Below, piece after piece: positions 1 through 8,127 of a DNA stretch of 64,000 nucleotides (position 1 is the first letter of the stretch; every line of letters starts with the position of its first letter). The DNA comes from Pseudarthrobacter sp. NamE2 (GTDB lineage Bacteria; Actinomycetota; Actinomycetes; Actinomycetales; Micrococcaceae): NCBI RefSeq assembly GCF_005796205.1, contig NZ_VAHN01000004.1:205545-269544 (forward strand). Reading direction: 5' to 3'. The translations under genes and the position numbers were made by a program. A model generated the notes under the pieces. It was not told the origin of the DNA and searched no databases. It worked only from the letters and a program-made list of their open reading frames with translations.

Positions 1-176
1 TGGTGGAGTTTGATGCGGACACCGCTGCCCTTGGTTTCGTGCTCGAAGCATTGGCGGCAGCCGGCGTCACCGCTTTCACGGCTGCGCCGCCATCCCTGGA
101 AGAGTTGTTCCTTCGGCACTACGGCGAGCAGCCCGCCGGGCAGGCAAAGTCCGGCCAGCAGAGCCAGGTGCAGTGA
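1..176 (+). CDS. ABC transporter ATP-binding protein, C-terminal fragment
   Basis: Only the last ~58 codons are inside the window, read in the frame that ends at the TGA at 174-176. The tail has the PSLEELFLRHYGE pattern seen at the end of drug/antibiotic-export ABC ATPases, after the Walker and signature regions, which lie outside. The stop overlaps the start of the permease gene (TGATG), so the two are translationally coupled and form one exporter. The nucleotide-binding motifs themselves cannot be checked here. Confidence 0.75.
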   Translation, partial: VEFDADTAALGFVLEALAAAGVTAFTAAPPSLEELFLRHYGEQPAGQAKSGQQSQVQ

Positions 177-1795
177 TGGGCGCCGTGCTCCGCCTTGCCC
201 TGGTCCAGGCGCGCAGGGACCGGGGGATATTGGCAGCCTGGATAGCCAGCATTGCAGGTTTGGGGTTCGCGGCGGCGTCCGCGGTCATCACCCAGTTCGG
301 GGCGGACAATGAGCGCGCCGCCCTGGTTGCCGTTGCGGCCGCCAGCCCGGCCTTTCTTTTCCTTCGCGGGTTGCCGGACGGCATAAGCTCCGGGGCGGTC
401 ACCTTCTTCCAGGGCTATTCCTTCACCGCGGTGCTGGCCGGACTGATGAGCGTTGTCCTGGTCGTACGGCACACACGTGCCGATGAGGACAACGGACGGT
501 CGGAGCTCGTTCATTCGGCGCCCGTTGCCCGGACCGCTTCGCTGTGGGCAACCCTGCTTGTGGGAGCAGGGACCAACGCAGTGCTCGCCCTGGCCGTTGC
601 CGGCGGTTTCCTGGCAGCAGGTCTTCCCGTGGCCGGGTCCCTGCTTGCAGGGGCGGCTGTTGGAGCGGTCGGCTTGTTTTTCGTGGCTGCGGCCGCGCTG
701 GTCGCCCAGTTCATGCCGTCCGGGCGGAGCGCCAATGGCAGCGCTGCAGTCCTGGTGGGTGCGGCCTACCTGGTCAGGGGCGCCGGGGATGCCCTGGGCA
801 CCGCCAACATGCCGACGCTGCAGGTTACGCCCGCCTGGCCGTCCCTGTTCTCGCCTATCGGGTGGGGCCAGCGCGTCCGCCCGTTTACGGAACCTGATGT
901 CCTGCCTCTGCTGGCACTCGCCGCCGGCGCGGCCGTGATGGGGACACTTGCCGTGGTGCTCCGCAGCCGGCGGGACATGGGCGCCAGTTACCTCGCCGTG
1001 GATGAGTCAGGTGCGGAACGGGCCGGGAGGAACCTGCCGTCAATGGCGGGACTGGCCTGGCGCCTGCAGCGGGGAAGCCTTGCCGGATGGTGCTTCACCG
1101 CCGCAGTACTTGGAAGTGTGGCAGGCGGCCTGGGGCCGGTAGTGCGGGATGCGCTAAGAGGCAACACCTCGCTGATGGAGCTGATGAGCCGCCTCGTTCC
1201 GGGCGAGGCTGACATGGTGGACCTGTTCACCACTGCCATGCTGGGCATCGTCGGTGTCCTGGCAGCTGCCGCCGGGGTCCAGTCGGTGCTGCGGCTCAGG
1301 GGCGAGGAGGCCGAGGGGCGGGCCGAACTGCTCCTGGCCGTGCCGGCGTCGCGCGTCCGGTGGCTGGGCGGGGCACTGGCCGTGACGGCAATGACGACGG
1401 CGGCCGTCGCGGCGGCCGCGGGAGCCTCGGCAGCCGCCGTGCTCACGGTGGCGCAGGCCGGCGGCAGCGGGCCCGGACTGGTTTTTGCCGCCGCCCTGGC
1501 CCATGTTCCGGCGGCGCTCGTCTTCCCGGGTTTCACCGCGCTGGCGTTTGCCTTGATACCGCGCTGGAGCAGTGCCGCAGGCTGGGGTACGCTGGCCGCC
1601 GCGCTGGTGCTCGGACAGTTCGGGGAACTGTTGGGACTGCCGGTGTGGGTCCGGGACCTCAGCCCGTTCCGGCATTCACCGGCAATGCCTGTTGAGGCTT
1701 TCGATGCCGCGGCCGCCGTGGTGATGGCCGCCGTCGCGATAGCTGCAGCGGCGGCAGCCGCCCGTCTTATCCGGGAACGTGACCTTACAGCCTGA
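176..1795 (+). CDS. ABC-2 type exporter permease, about 12 membrane segments
   Basis: A 539-residue, very hydrophobic Ala/Leu/Val/Gly-rich protein with about a dozen predicted membrane spans in two similar halves, split near residue 270-300 by a charged stretch. This matches the permease of two-component antibiotic/polyketide exporters in actinobacteria, where one ATPase serves a fused double permease. ATG at 176 is chosen because it overlaps the ATPase stop; an in-frame GTG at 173 is an alternative. The protein sits in the cytoplasmic membrane. The substrate cannot be read from the sequence. Confidence 0.85.
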   Translation: MGAVLRLALVQARRDRGILAAWIASIAGLGFAAASAVITQFGADNERAALVAVAAASPAFLFLRGLPDGISSGAVTFFQGYSFTAVLAGLMSVVLVVRHTRADEDNGRSELVHSAPVARTASLWATLLVGAGTNAVLALAVAGGFLAAGLPVAGSLLAGAAVGAVGLFFVAAAALVAQFMPSGRSANGSAAVLVGAAYLVRGAGDALGTANMPTLQVTPAWPSLFSPIGWGQRVRPFTEPDVLPLLALAAGAAVMGTLAVVLRSRRDMGASYLAVDESGAERAGRNLPSMAGLAWRLQRGSLAGWCFTAAVLGSVAGGLGPVVRDALRGNTSLMELMSRLVPGEADMVDLFTTAMLGIVGVLAAAAGVQSVLRLRGEEAEGRAELLLAVPASRVRWLGGALAVTAMTTAAVAAAAGASAAAVLTVAQAGGSGPGLVFAAALAHVPAALVFPGFTALAFALIPRWSSAAGWGTLAAALVLGQFGELLGLPVWVRDLSPFRHSPAMPVEAFDAAAAVVMAAVAIAAAAAAARLIRERDLTA

Positions 1796-1836
1796 TTCAT
1801 CAGAAAGGGCATAAGCGGCTGCGCGGCAGCGGGCGG

Positions 1837-2334
1837 TCAGCCGCCGTTCCGCTGCTTCTCGGCTTCTTTTTGGGCTTCCTCGCGCTGTTTCTCCGCCTCT
1901 TCCCGGGCTTTTTCGGCTTCCTTCCGGGCTTCCTCGCGCGCTTCCTCGGCGTCCTTGCGGGCCTCTTCTTCGCGCTCTTTCTGGTCCTCGGTCAGCGGGG
2001 GAGCGGGGGCCGGTGAGGTCTGGGCGGGCCGGGGCGCCGGGGCAGCCGCTGCCTCCAGGTCATTCCGGATGGTGCTGATGGCGGCATCAATCCGCCCTTT
2101 CCGCGGCTCGGACACCCGGCCCTGTTCGGCTGCCGCAGTCACCTCCTGGCTTAACTGGTCAAGCTCCGCGAGCGCGGCCGGGTAGTCCTGCCCGGCGGCG
2201 TATTGCTTGGCCGTGGCCACGCGCTGCTGCAGTTGGATTGCCACATCGCCGTCCAGGTCCGGGGCAGTGCAGCCGGCCAGCAGGGACACGGCCATGGCGG
2301 CGCCCGCCAGTCTTTGCAGGGGAGTGCGGATCAT
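1837..2334 (-). CDS. lipoprotein with long charged C-terminal helix, coupled to a Ser/Thr kinase
   Basis: A 165-residue predicted lipoprotein. The N-terminus has basic residues, a hydrophobic stretch and a lipobox (LLAGC, Cys near residue 22), so it should be exported and lipid-anchored on the outer face of the membrane. A short helical domain follows, then a Pro/Ala-rich spacer, then about 45 residues made almost only of Glu, Lys, Arg, Ala and Gln in an EEARKEAEK-type pattern, typical of a single alpha-helix. It ends NGG. The ATG at 2334 overlaps the kinase stop (ATGA), implying co-translation. No enzymatic domain is recognised. It may sense or span part of the wall for the kinase, which is inference. 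Confidence 0.7.
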   Translation of the reverse strand: MIRTPLQRLAGAAMAVSLLAGCTAPDLDGDVAIQLQQRVATAKQYAAGQDYPAALAELDQLSQEVTAAAEQGRVSEPRKGRIDAAISTIRNDLEAAAAPAPRPAQTSPAPAPPLTEDQKEREEEARKDAEEAREEARKEAEKAREEAEKQREEAQKEAEKQRNGG

Positions 2335-3596
2335 GGGGTGACGCTTTCTTCCAGTTCCTTGAAGTGCTCGCCCAGCTGGCCGGGAATGGCGGGTCCCGGG
2401 TCCACCGGTGCCGGTTCGGGCCGCTGCAGGGATGCCAGCAGCACGCCCGCAAGGATAACGACGACGGCGGCCGCCGCGGCCAGCAGCCACGCCTTCCGGG
2501 CGCCAAGGCGTGTGAGGTTCCGCCAGGGCCGGCGCTGCGCGGACGACGGTGCCCGGGCCGGCCTTTGCGGGGCCGGCTGCCACGCCGTCGCATTTGTTGC
2601 CTGGCTTTCTGACAGTGCCGGGAGGCGTGCTTCATGCGGCACCGCCCCGCTGCCGGAATGCTGAACCGCCGGTGCGGCGTCCATAACCCTGGTGGCAGGG
2701 TGGGAGGCAGCCGCAGCGATTTCCTCCCCGCGGGCCTGGTGGCCGCGGAGGGACCAGCCGACGGCGGTCCCCAGGGCTGCTGCAACGCTTGCGGCGCCCG
2801 GGCGGTCCTCGGGATTCCGGGCGGTCATGGCCGCAAGCAGCGAACCCCACTGCGGGCCCAGGGCGTCAGGGATTTCGGGGCCCCGGGACAGCCGCGCCAC
2901 GGCGGCCTCGAGCGGCGGTCCGGGGAACGCCACGGTCCCGGTCAAGGCTTCCAGCAGGACCAGGCCCAGGGAGTAGATGTCTGCCGGCGGGCCTACCGTG
3001 TCCCCTCTTGCCTGTTCCGGACTCAGGTACGCGGCTGTTCCGGGGACCATGTTCGTAGCGGTGACCCTGGCGCCGTCGAGCATTCTTGCAATCCCGAAGT
3101 CCGCGAGCTTGGGCCGCAGGGGCGCGTCAGCGGCGTACCTGGTGAGGAGGATGTTGGCGGGCTTTACGTCCCGGTGCACCACGCCGCGGTGATGGATGTA
3201 GTGCAGCGCCCCGGCCAGTTCGGCGCCAAGCCGGGCCACCTCGGATCCGGCCAGCGGGCCGGCCACAAGGTGGCGGTGCAGGTCGGTGCCCGGGACGTAT
3301 TCCATCACCAGGAACGGCACCTCGCGCCCGCCACGCTGCAGCGTCCCGGTGTCGTAGAGCGTGACCAGGCCGTGGTGGTTCAGTTTGGCCAGCATCCGCG
3401 CCTCGGACTGCTGCCTGGCGAGTTCCTCGGGATTGGTGACGTCTTCGCGGAAGATCTTTAGGGCCACGTCGCGGTCCAGGACAACGTCGGTACCGCGGTA
3501 GACGCTGCCCATGCCGCCGTGGCCCAACACCTCGCCCACCAGGTACCGGTCAAGCAGCCTGGTCCCGGCCAGGCCGGTCTCCGTACCGCCCGTCAT
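2331..3596 (-). CDS. membrane-anchored serine/threonine protein kinase (PknB type)
   Basis: A 421-residue eukaryotic-type kinase. Visible in order: glycine loop GHGGMGSVYRG, the VALKIF lysine, catalytic loop HRDVKPANILL, DFGIAR, activation segment with GTAAYLSPEQARG, and helical C-lobe motifs. After the domain (about 270 residues) comes a Pro/Ala-rich juxtamembrane linker, one membrane helix near residue 365-385, and only about 35 external residues. PASTA repeats, common in this family, are absent. ATG 3596 is preferred to the ATG/GTG further upstream because a GGAAGGGG ribosome site lies 8 nt before it. The downstream lipoprotein overlaps its stop, so the pair may form a signalling unit. Confidence 0.9.
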   Translation of the reverse strand: MTGGTETGLAGTRLLDRYLVGEVLGHGGMGSVYRGTDVVLDRDVALKIFREDVTNPEELARQQSEARMLAKLNHHGLVTLYDTGTLQRGGREVPFLVMEYVPGTDLHRHLVAGPLAGSEVARLGAELAGALHYIHHRGVVHRDVKPANILLTRYAADAPLRPKLADFGIARMLDGARVTATNMVPGTAAYLSPEQARGDTVGPPADIYSLGLVLLEALTGTVAFPGPPLEAAVARLSRGPEIPDALGPQWGSLLAAMTARNPEDRPGAASVAAALGTAVGWSLRGHQARGEEIAAAASHPATRVMDAAPAVQHSGSGAVPHEARLPALSESQATNATAWQPAPQRPARAPSSAQRRPWRNLTRLGARKAWLLAAAAAVVVILAGVLLASLQRPEPAPVDPGPAIPGQLGEHFKELEESVTP

Positions 3597-3681
3597 GGTG
3601 CATCCCCTTCCGTCAGCATCCACTCTAGCCATGGCCGCCTGTTTCCGACTGGGAACCTTGCCTGCTGTTCAGGCATCACTC

Positions 3682-4350
3682 TTAGCCGCCAAGGGCCGGC
3701 ACAAGCTCAGGCAACCTGGAGACCGTGTGCTCCGGGGCCTGGAAGTAGTCCGGGTAGCGTGCACCGGTCCGGTTGAGCCAGGCTGTAGCCAGGCCGGCCC
3801 TGGACGCGCCGTGGATGTCCCAGGGGTGGGCGGCAACCAGCAGCATCTCCTCAGTAGCGGCACCGCAGGCGGAAGCTGCGTACTCGTAGGAAACTTTCCC
3901 GGGTTTCCACGCTGACGCGTCCTCAACAGACAGCAGCAACTCGAACTTGTCGCGGATGCCGGCGTCCGTCAACAGTTTCTCCGCCACCTTGGTGGAGCCG
4001 TTGCTCAGGGTGGCCAAACGATAGCCGGCTGCCTGCAATCCCCTGATGCCTTCGGCCACGTCGGGATGCAGCCTAAGCCCGGCGAGGCCGTCCATAATGT
4101 GCTGCACCGCGGGTTCAATGTCCCGGTTCAGCTCCATGCCTGTGAAGAGGCCGCGCAGGGCTTCCGACCCGATGTCAGCGAAGCTCCCGCTGTCCCCGGA
4201 AGCTGTGAGCGCGAAACCGTCACGCAGCACTGCGGCGAACCACAACTTGGCCAGGAATGCCGGGGCGCCTACCTCCACGAAGTTCCCGGCCAGGGGAGAC
4301 ATGTCAGAAAGGGTTTCGTTGACGTCAAAAACGATGACCGACGGTTTCAC
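3682..4350 (-). CDS. haloacid dehalogenase-like hydrolase (type II 2-haloacid dehalogenase family)
   Basis: A 222-residue HAD-superfamily protein. Motif I is FDVNETLSD (nucleophile Asp), motif II LSNGS, motif III Lys in AWKPG, and motif IV AAHPWDIHGA, the arrangement of L-2-haloacid dehalogenases, and the length fits. GTG 4350 is chosen because it lies 2 nt after the stop of the small membrane protein gene and gives the usual family length; a longer reading frame upstream lacks homology. The natural substrate may be a phosphate or haloacid and cannot be decided here. Confidence 0.8.
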   Translation of the reverse strand: MKPSVIVFDVNETLSDMSPLAGNFVEVGAPAFLAKLWFAAVLRDGFALTASGDSGSFADIGSEALRGLFTGMELNRDIEPAVQHIMDGLAGLRLHPDVAEGIRGLQAAGYRLATLSNGSTKVAEKLLTDAGIRDKFELLLSVEDASAWKPGKVSYEYAASACGAATEEMLLVAAHPWDIHGASRAGLATAWLNRTGARYPDYFQAPEHTVSRLPELVPALGG

Positions 4351-4352
4351 TG

Positions 4353-4505
4353 TCAGGCCCCGGCCCTTCGCTTCACCCAGCCCCATACCGCAGTAGCGGC
4401 GAACAGCAGCAAACCGATCAGCGCCAGCCACAGCAGGCCTTCGATGATGAAGCCCAGGATGGACAGGACAAGCCAAATAATAAGTAGTGTGATGATTAGT
4501 CCCAT
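4353..4505 (-). CDS. 50-residue hydrophobic membrane protein
   Basis: A short gene, just upstream of the dehalogenase gene. It begins MGLIITLLIIWLVLSILGF, contains IEGLLWLALIG, has two hydrophobic helices separated by Glu-Gly, and ends in a basic VKRRAGA tail. Such tiny hydrophobic proteins are widespread in actinobacteria and unnamed. The stop is 2 nt before the dehalogenase GTG, suggesting translational coupling. No strong ribosome site is visible before the ATG. Function unknown. Confidence 0.65.
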   Translation of the reverse strand: MGLIITLLIIWLVLSILGFIIEGLLWLALIGLLLFAATAVWGWVKRRAGA

Positions 4506-4553
4506 GCCGGAATACTAGCCGGAAAGGAACCGATCCCCATCGAGGAGCTGCTG

Positions 4554-5372
4554 ATGCCCACGCCTGAACGGAAAACACTGGAAGTCAACGGCACCGCCTT
4601 GTCCTGCCTGGAAGCGGGAAACCCTGACGCCCCGCCGCTGCTGCTGCTGCACGGGACGTTTTGGAGCCGGGTCTGGCAGCCGGTCCTGCCCGCCCTTTCC
4701 AAGGAGCTTTATTGCCTGGCGCTGGACTTTCCCGGATTCGGGCGCAGTGAAGGAGAGCTGCAAGTCCCGGAGGCGACTGTCCCGGAGCTCGCGCGCACTG
4801 TCCTGGATGCCGCTGATGCCCTCGGCCTGGACAGGTTCGCGGTAGCCGCGCACGATATCGGCGGCGGAGTGGCGCAGCACCTCGCTGCCTACAGCGGACG
4901 GGTGACCCGGCTGGTGCTGGTCAACGCCGTGATGTTTGATTCGTGGCCCGTACCGGCGGTTGCGAAATTCCGTGACCCCGATCTTCGCGCGGCCACCAGC
5001 CCTGAAGAAGTGCTTGCAGCCCGAACCAAGACGATGCAGTTGACTGTGGAACGAACCCTCACCCCCGAGGAGGTGGAGGATTACGTCTCACCCTGGCAAA
5101 ACCCCGCCCGTGCCCGGTCCTGGATGGCCATGGCAGGAGCCGCGGATTCAAGCTACACCCTTGACTTGCTGCCGGCGCTGAAAGAGGCAGCAGTCCCCAC
5201 GAGGCTCGTCTGGGGGAAGGACGACGACTTCCAGAAGGTCGAATTCGCCCACCGGTACGCCTCCGAAATCCCGGGCAGCGACCTGGTTGAGGTAGCGGGC
5301 AAGCACATCCCCATGGAGGACTCACCCAAGGACGTAGCAGCCGCCATGCTCGAACACCTGTCCGCCCTCTAG
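4554..5372 (+). CDS. alpha/beta-fold hydrolase with Asp nucleophile
   Basis: A 272-residue alpha/beta hydrolase. The oxyanion region is LLLHGTFWSR, the nucleophile elbow AHDIGGG carries Asp rather than Ser, the acid lies near VWGKDDDF and the catalytic His is in AGKHIPMED. An Asp elbow is typical of epoxide hydrolases and haloalkane dehalogenases, consistent with its neighbour, a haloacid-dehalogenase-like gene on the other strand. GAGGAG precedes the ATG by 6 nt. The substrate is unknown. The two genes diverge from 4505/4554 and could share a control region of about 50 bp. Confidence 0.85.
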   Translation: MPTPERKTLEVNGTALSCLEAGNPDAPPLLLLHGTFWSRVWQPVLPALSKELYCLALDFPGFGRSEGELQVPEATVPELARTVLDAADALGLDRFAVAAHDIGGGVAQHLAAYSGRVTRLVLVNAVMFDSWPVPAVAKFRDPDLRAATSPEEVLAARTKTMQLTVERTLTPEEVEDYVSPWQNPARARSWMAMAGAADSSYTLDLLPALKEAAVPTRLVWGKDDDFQKVEFAHRYASEIPGSDLVEVAGKHIPMEDSPKDVAAAMLEHLSAL

Positions 5373-5393
5373 CTGTATTGCCCAAGGACGCGG

Positions 5394-5774
5394 TCAGGGC
5401 GATGCAGGCTCCTCCATCAGCCAGGTCATCGCCTCGTCCAGGGACGTGAAGTACCGGGTGGTGTGTGCCGGCTTGTGGCGTCCGATGTAGAAACCGCCCA
5501 TCGCCTCATCCACGGGGGAGGTACCCACGATCGCTGCCCGGGTGAGCGGCCAGCGGCGCGCGAAGGTTTCCTGGGCCCGCTGGTCGATCCACGTCATGCC
5601 CGTCATCTCGACCAGCAGCGGAAGGGCGCGCCCCTCGCTGAGGGCGGCTGCCCGCTTCATAAGCGCCCGCGCGTCCCGTTCGGTGACCACGGCTCCGGGA
5701 GCCCACTTCAAATGCAGCACCTGCCCCAACAGCTCGATTGTTCCGGTGACTTTTTCGTGCTCTTGGTCTTTCAC
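5394..5774 (-). CDS. STAS-like small protein, paralogue of the 11680-12090 product
   Basis: A 126-residue protein. Visible landmarks are GQVLHLKWAPG, PLLVEMTGMTWIDQRA, AIVGTSPVDE and TTRYFTSLDEAMTWL, a beta-alpha pattern like a STAS or SEC14/STAS fold. The product of 11680-12090 shares the PLLVEMTG, SPVD and TRxFT...A..WL blocks, so the two are paralogues. GTG 5774 is chosen because AGGAGG lies just upstream. In this family such proteins are single-domain and of unknown role, perhaps binding a small ligand or partner; no catalytic residues are evident. The gene is convergent with the hydrolase. Confidence 0.7.
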   Translation of the reverse strand: MKDQEHEKVTGTIELLGQVLHLKWAPGAVVTERDARALMKRAAALSEGRALPLLVEMTGMTWIDQRAQETFARRWPLTRAAIVGTSPVDEAMGGFYIGRHKPAHTTRYFTSLDEAMTWLMEEPASP

Positions 5775-5883
5775 GGTGCCTCCTAGAACCAATCCCAGGT
5801 TTCCACTGTGCCGGGACGCGCGGGAAGGCGCCAAAACGGGCAACCCGGGCAGGCCCGGCTCACATGCTGATGGTCAGGCGTAG

Positions 5884-7095
5884 TCAGGACGTGGTCAGCA
5901 CAGTCTTGAGCCACCCTTCCTCGCGCCGGTCAAAGTTCAGGTATGCCTCAACAACGTCGCTGATCGGCTCGTGCTGCGTGATGAACCTGGTCGGGTCGAA
6001 AACACCGGAGGCCACGAGGTCCACCAGCGGCGGCGTGACGGACCGGTGGTCGCAGTTGCCCGCCCGGATGGTCAGGTTCTTGTTCATGGCCTGTCCGATC
6101 GGGTAGGACGTCATGGTCGGGCCGTAGACGCCGATGATGCCGATCCGGCCGTACTTCCGCACCGTCTCCACGCTCCACCGTGAGACCTGGGAGGGGGCAT
6201 CGCCCGGCACCCAGTTTTCACCCTGGACGTTCGTTGCGGGTGCCACCTCGGCAACCTCCTGCGCAAACTGCTCAGCCTGCTCCTCGCCCTTGGCCGCCGC
6301 AGGCCCCGAGGAGGGCCGCTGCGCATCCACGCCAACAGCATCAATGACCGCATCCACGCCAACGCCCTGCGTGGCCTCCATCAGCACCTCGGTGGGGTCT
6401 TCGCTGTTGAAGTTGATAACGTCGGCGTTCTGGTCGAGGGCCTGGACGAGCCGGGTCTCGATGCCGTCGATCGCGAACACCCGGGAGGCACCCTGCCGGA
6501 ATGCCGAGGCGATGGCGAGCTGACCCACGATGCCCGCACCGTACACGGCCACGGAGTCACCACGCTGGACTCCGGCCAATTGGGCGCCGAACCAGGACGT
6601 CGGGAAAATGTCCGAGAGCAGGATTGCCTGTTCGTCGCTGACGTTCTCCGGGATGGCAGTCAGGGTGTTCGACGCCCAGGGGATGCGTGCGTACTCGGCC
6701 TGCAAGCCGTTGACTGGCCCGGTTGTTTCCGGGCCGCCAAAGAAGCAGGTTCCCGCCTGCGGCCCGTTCGGGTTCGCGGTATCGCACTGGGCGGTGTGCC
6801 CGGCCCGGCACTGCCAGCAGACGCCGCAGGACATGGTGGAGGACACGATCACCCGGTCGCCGGGTGTGAAGCGGCGCACGGCCTTGCCTACGGCGGTCAC
6901 TTCCCCCACCGCTTCGTGGCCGAGGATGGTGCCTTCCTTCATTCCGGACATCGTGCCGCGGATGAAGTGCAGGTCCGTCCCGCAGATTGCGCTGCGGGTG
7001 ATCCGGACGATGGCATCGTTCGGATCGAGGATGCTTGGATCATCGACGGTGTCCAGGCGGATATCGCCTTCGCCGTGCCAAACGAGAGCTTTCAT
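5884..7095 (-). CDS. zinc-dependent alcohol dehydrogenase (glutathione-independent formaldehyde dehydrogenase-like)
   Basis: A 403-residue medium-chain dehydrogenase. The catalytic zinc site is CGTDLHF plus GHEAVGE, the structural zinc cysteines are CGVCWQCRAGHTAQC, and the nucleotide-binding segment is VYGAGIVGQLA. The length and the long insertion near residue 270 fit the glutathione-independent formaldehyde dehydrogenase branch. The family oxidises alcohols or aldehydes with NAD. ATG 7095 is used, with AGAGGAG about 8 nt upstream; an upstream in-frame start would add 17 residues without homology. Upstream lies a non-coding region containing an AGTAAGCCTACT element. Confidence 0.9.
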   Translation of the reverse strand: MKALVWHGEGDIRLDTVDDPSILDPNDAIVRITRSAICGTDLHFIRGTMSGMKEGTILGHEAVGEVTAVGKAVRRFTPGDRVIVSSTMSCGVCWQCRAGHTAQCDTANPNGPQAGTCFFGGPETTGPVNGLQAEYARIPWASNTLTAIPENVSDEQAILLSDIFPTSWFGAQLAGVQRGDSVAVYGAGIVGQLAIASAFRQGASRVFAIDGIETRLVQALDQNADVINFNSEDPTEVLMEATQGVGVDAVIDAVGVDAQRPSSGPAAAKGEEQAEQFAQEVAEVAPATNVQGENWVPGDAPSQVSRWSVETVRKYGRIGIIGVYGPTMTSYPIGQAMNKNLTIRAGNCDHRSVTPPLVDLVASGVFDPTRFITQHEPISDVVEAYLNFDRREEGWLKTVLTTS

Positions 7096-7465
7096 GATGT
7101 GACTCCTCTTTGCGGCGCCGGGGGCCGCGGATAGGGTTCTGGTCATCAGGCGCTCCGCGCGCCGGGAGCACCCCGCCGGAAGATAGTAAGCCTACTGCCT
7201 ATTCATGGAGGCAGCCAGCGGCGCGTGTGCGGAGTGCAGGCCGTCGGCGGGGCTCCGCGGGAAACGCCGGGAATGCCGCGGGCAGTTAAAAGAAAAGGTG
7301 CCCGAGCGGCTTTGGGGGATGCCGCCCGGACACTCGATCCACAGTAGTGCATTGAGATGCACATGTGTACACAATCGCGGGCGTGTCTAGGATAGGGCTG
7401 CAGAGCTTTTCGGGCTCGTCTGCGCACCTTTGAGGGCGTAGGGGCGCATCAGTGTGGGGGACTGA
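7096..7465. promoter_or_regulatory. 370-bp divergent control region between alcohol dehydrogenase and arsR
   Basis: No convincing gene is seen. The stretch contains AGTAAGCCTACT at 7185-7196, which resembles elements at 11285-11296 and 63786-63799, and a perfect palindrome TGTGTACACA at 7364-7373 about 90 bp before the ArsR start, a plausible ArsR operator. Both functions are inference. Confidence 0.4.
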
Positions 7466-7843
7466 ATGGACAAGAGCACGTCGCAGGCAGTGGCCGGGGA
7501 ATCAAGGGTGCCTTCGCTTGTCCATGAGGTGGCCGTGAGCCCGCAGCTGTTGGAGGCGGCGGCCGCAACGCTGCGGATGCTTGCCGAGCCCACCCGCCTG
7601 CACCTGCTCTGGCAGCTTGCCGATGGCCCCAGGAGCGTCACCGAGCTTACTGCTGCCGCAATCGTTCCGCGGACTGTGGTCAGCCAGCATCTGGCCAAGC
7701 TCCGGCTGAGCGGGCTGGTGAGTACCCGGCGGAGCGGCCGGCATGTCATCTACTCGCTCCATGACGGGCATCTGGTCCGGCTGATCCGCGAAACCATCAA
7801 CCATGCCGACCACCGCCTCAGCGGCGAGCCGCCGCACCGCTGA
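7466..7843 (+). CDS. ArsR/SmtB metal-responsive repressor, CzrA-like
   Basis: A 125-residue winged-helix repressor: MLAEPTRLHLLWQLADGP, the recognition helix around VVSQHLAKLRLSGLV, and the wing RRSGRHVIYSL. The last helix reads DGHLVRLIRETINHADH, reproducing the Asp-x-His, 11-residue, His-x2-His spacing of the alpha5 zinc/cobalt site of CzrA/SmtB. It should therefore release DNA on binding Zn or a similar ion. A second ArsR gene and a cation efflux gene follow, forming a metal resistance block. Confidence 0.9.
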   Translation: MDKSTSQAVAGESRVPSLVHEVAVSPQLLEAAAATLRMLAEPTRLHLLWQLADGPRSVTELTAAAIVPRTVVSQHLAKLRLSGLVSTRRSGRHVIYSLHDGHLVRLIRETINHADHRLSGEPPHR

Positions 7844-7860
7844 CCCTGCAGCTCCTGACG

Positions 7861-8127
7861 ATGGCCGGCGCCCGCTTTGTACAGTGTTCCGACGCCCCGT
7901 CCTATCCTTCGGAACTTGCCGATGCGCTTGGTGTGTCTCGGCAGAGCATGTCCAATCACCTGACGTGCCTGCGCGGCTGCGGTCTTGTGGTGGCGGTTCC
8001 CGACGCGCGGCGGACCCGATATGAGCTTGCGGATGCACGGCTGGGCCACGCGATCAAGGACCTGCTCGGCGTTGTCCTTGCGGTTGATCCGGCGTGCTGC
8101 GCCCCTGACGGGGAGTGCATCGCATGA
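7861..8127 (+). CDS. CmtR-like ArsR repressor, N-terminally shortened
   Basis: An 88-residue winged-helix protein lacking about 25-30 residues at the N-terminus compared with CmtR (the helix that normally carries ADPTRCRIL). What remains is clear: YPSELADALGVSRQSMSNHL, then TCLRGCGLVVA with the Cys-x3-Cys pair of the Cd/Pb site, the wing RRTRYELAD, and VVLAVDP followed by CC. The reading frame is open upstream without family similarity, so the 5' end looks lost rather than mis-started. It overlaps the efflux gene by ATGA. Loss of the first helix may abolish dimerisation; it may be a relic. Confidence 0.6.
   Translation: MAGARFVQCSDAPSYPSELADALGVSRQSMSNHLTCLRGCGLVVAVPDARRTRYELADARLGHAIKDLLGVVLAVDPACCAPDGECIA

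Noticed and set aside
1815..1844. GCGGCTG/CAGCCGC hairpin between convergent genes
   Set aside because: Only 7 bp with a 16-nt loop overlapping a stop codon in GC-rich sequence; not strong enough to call a terminator.
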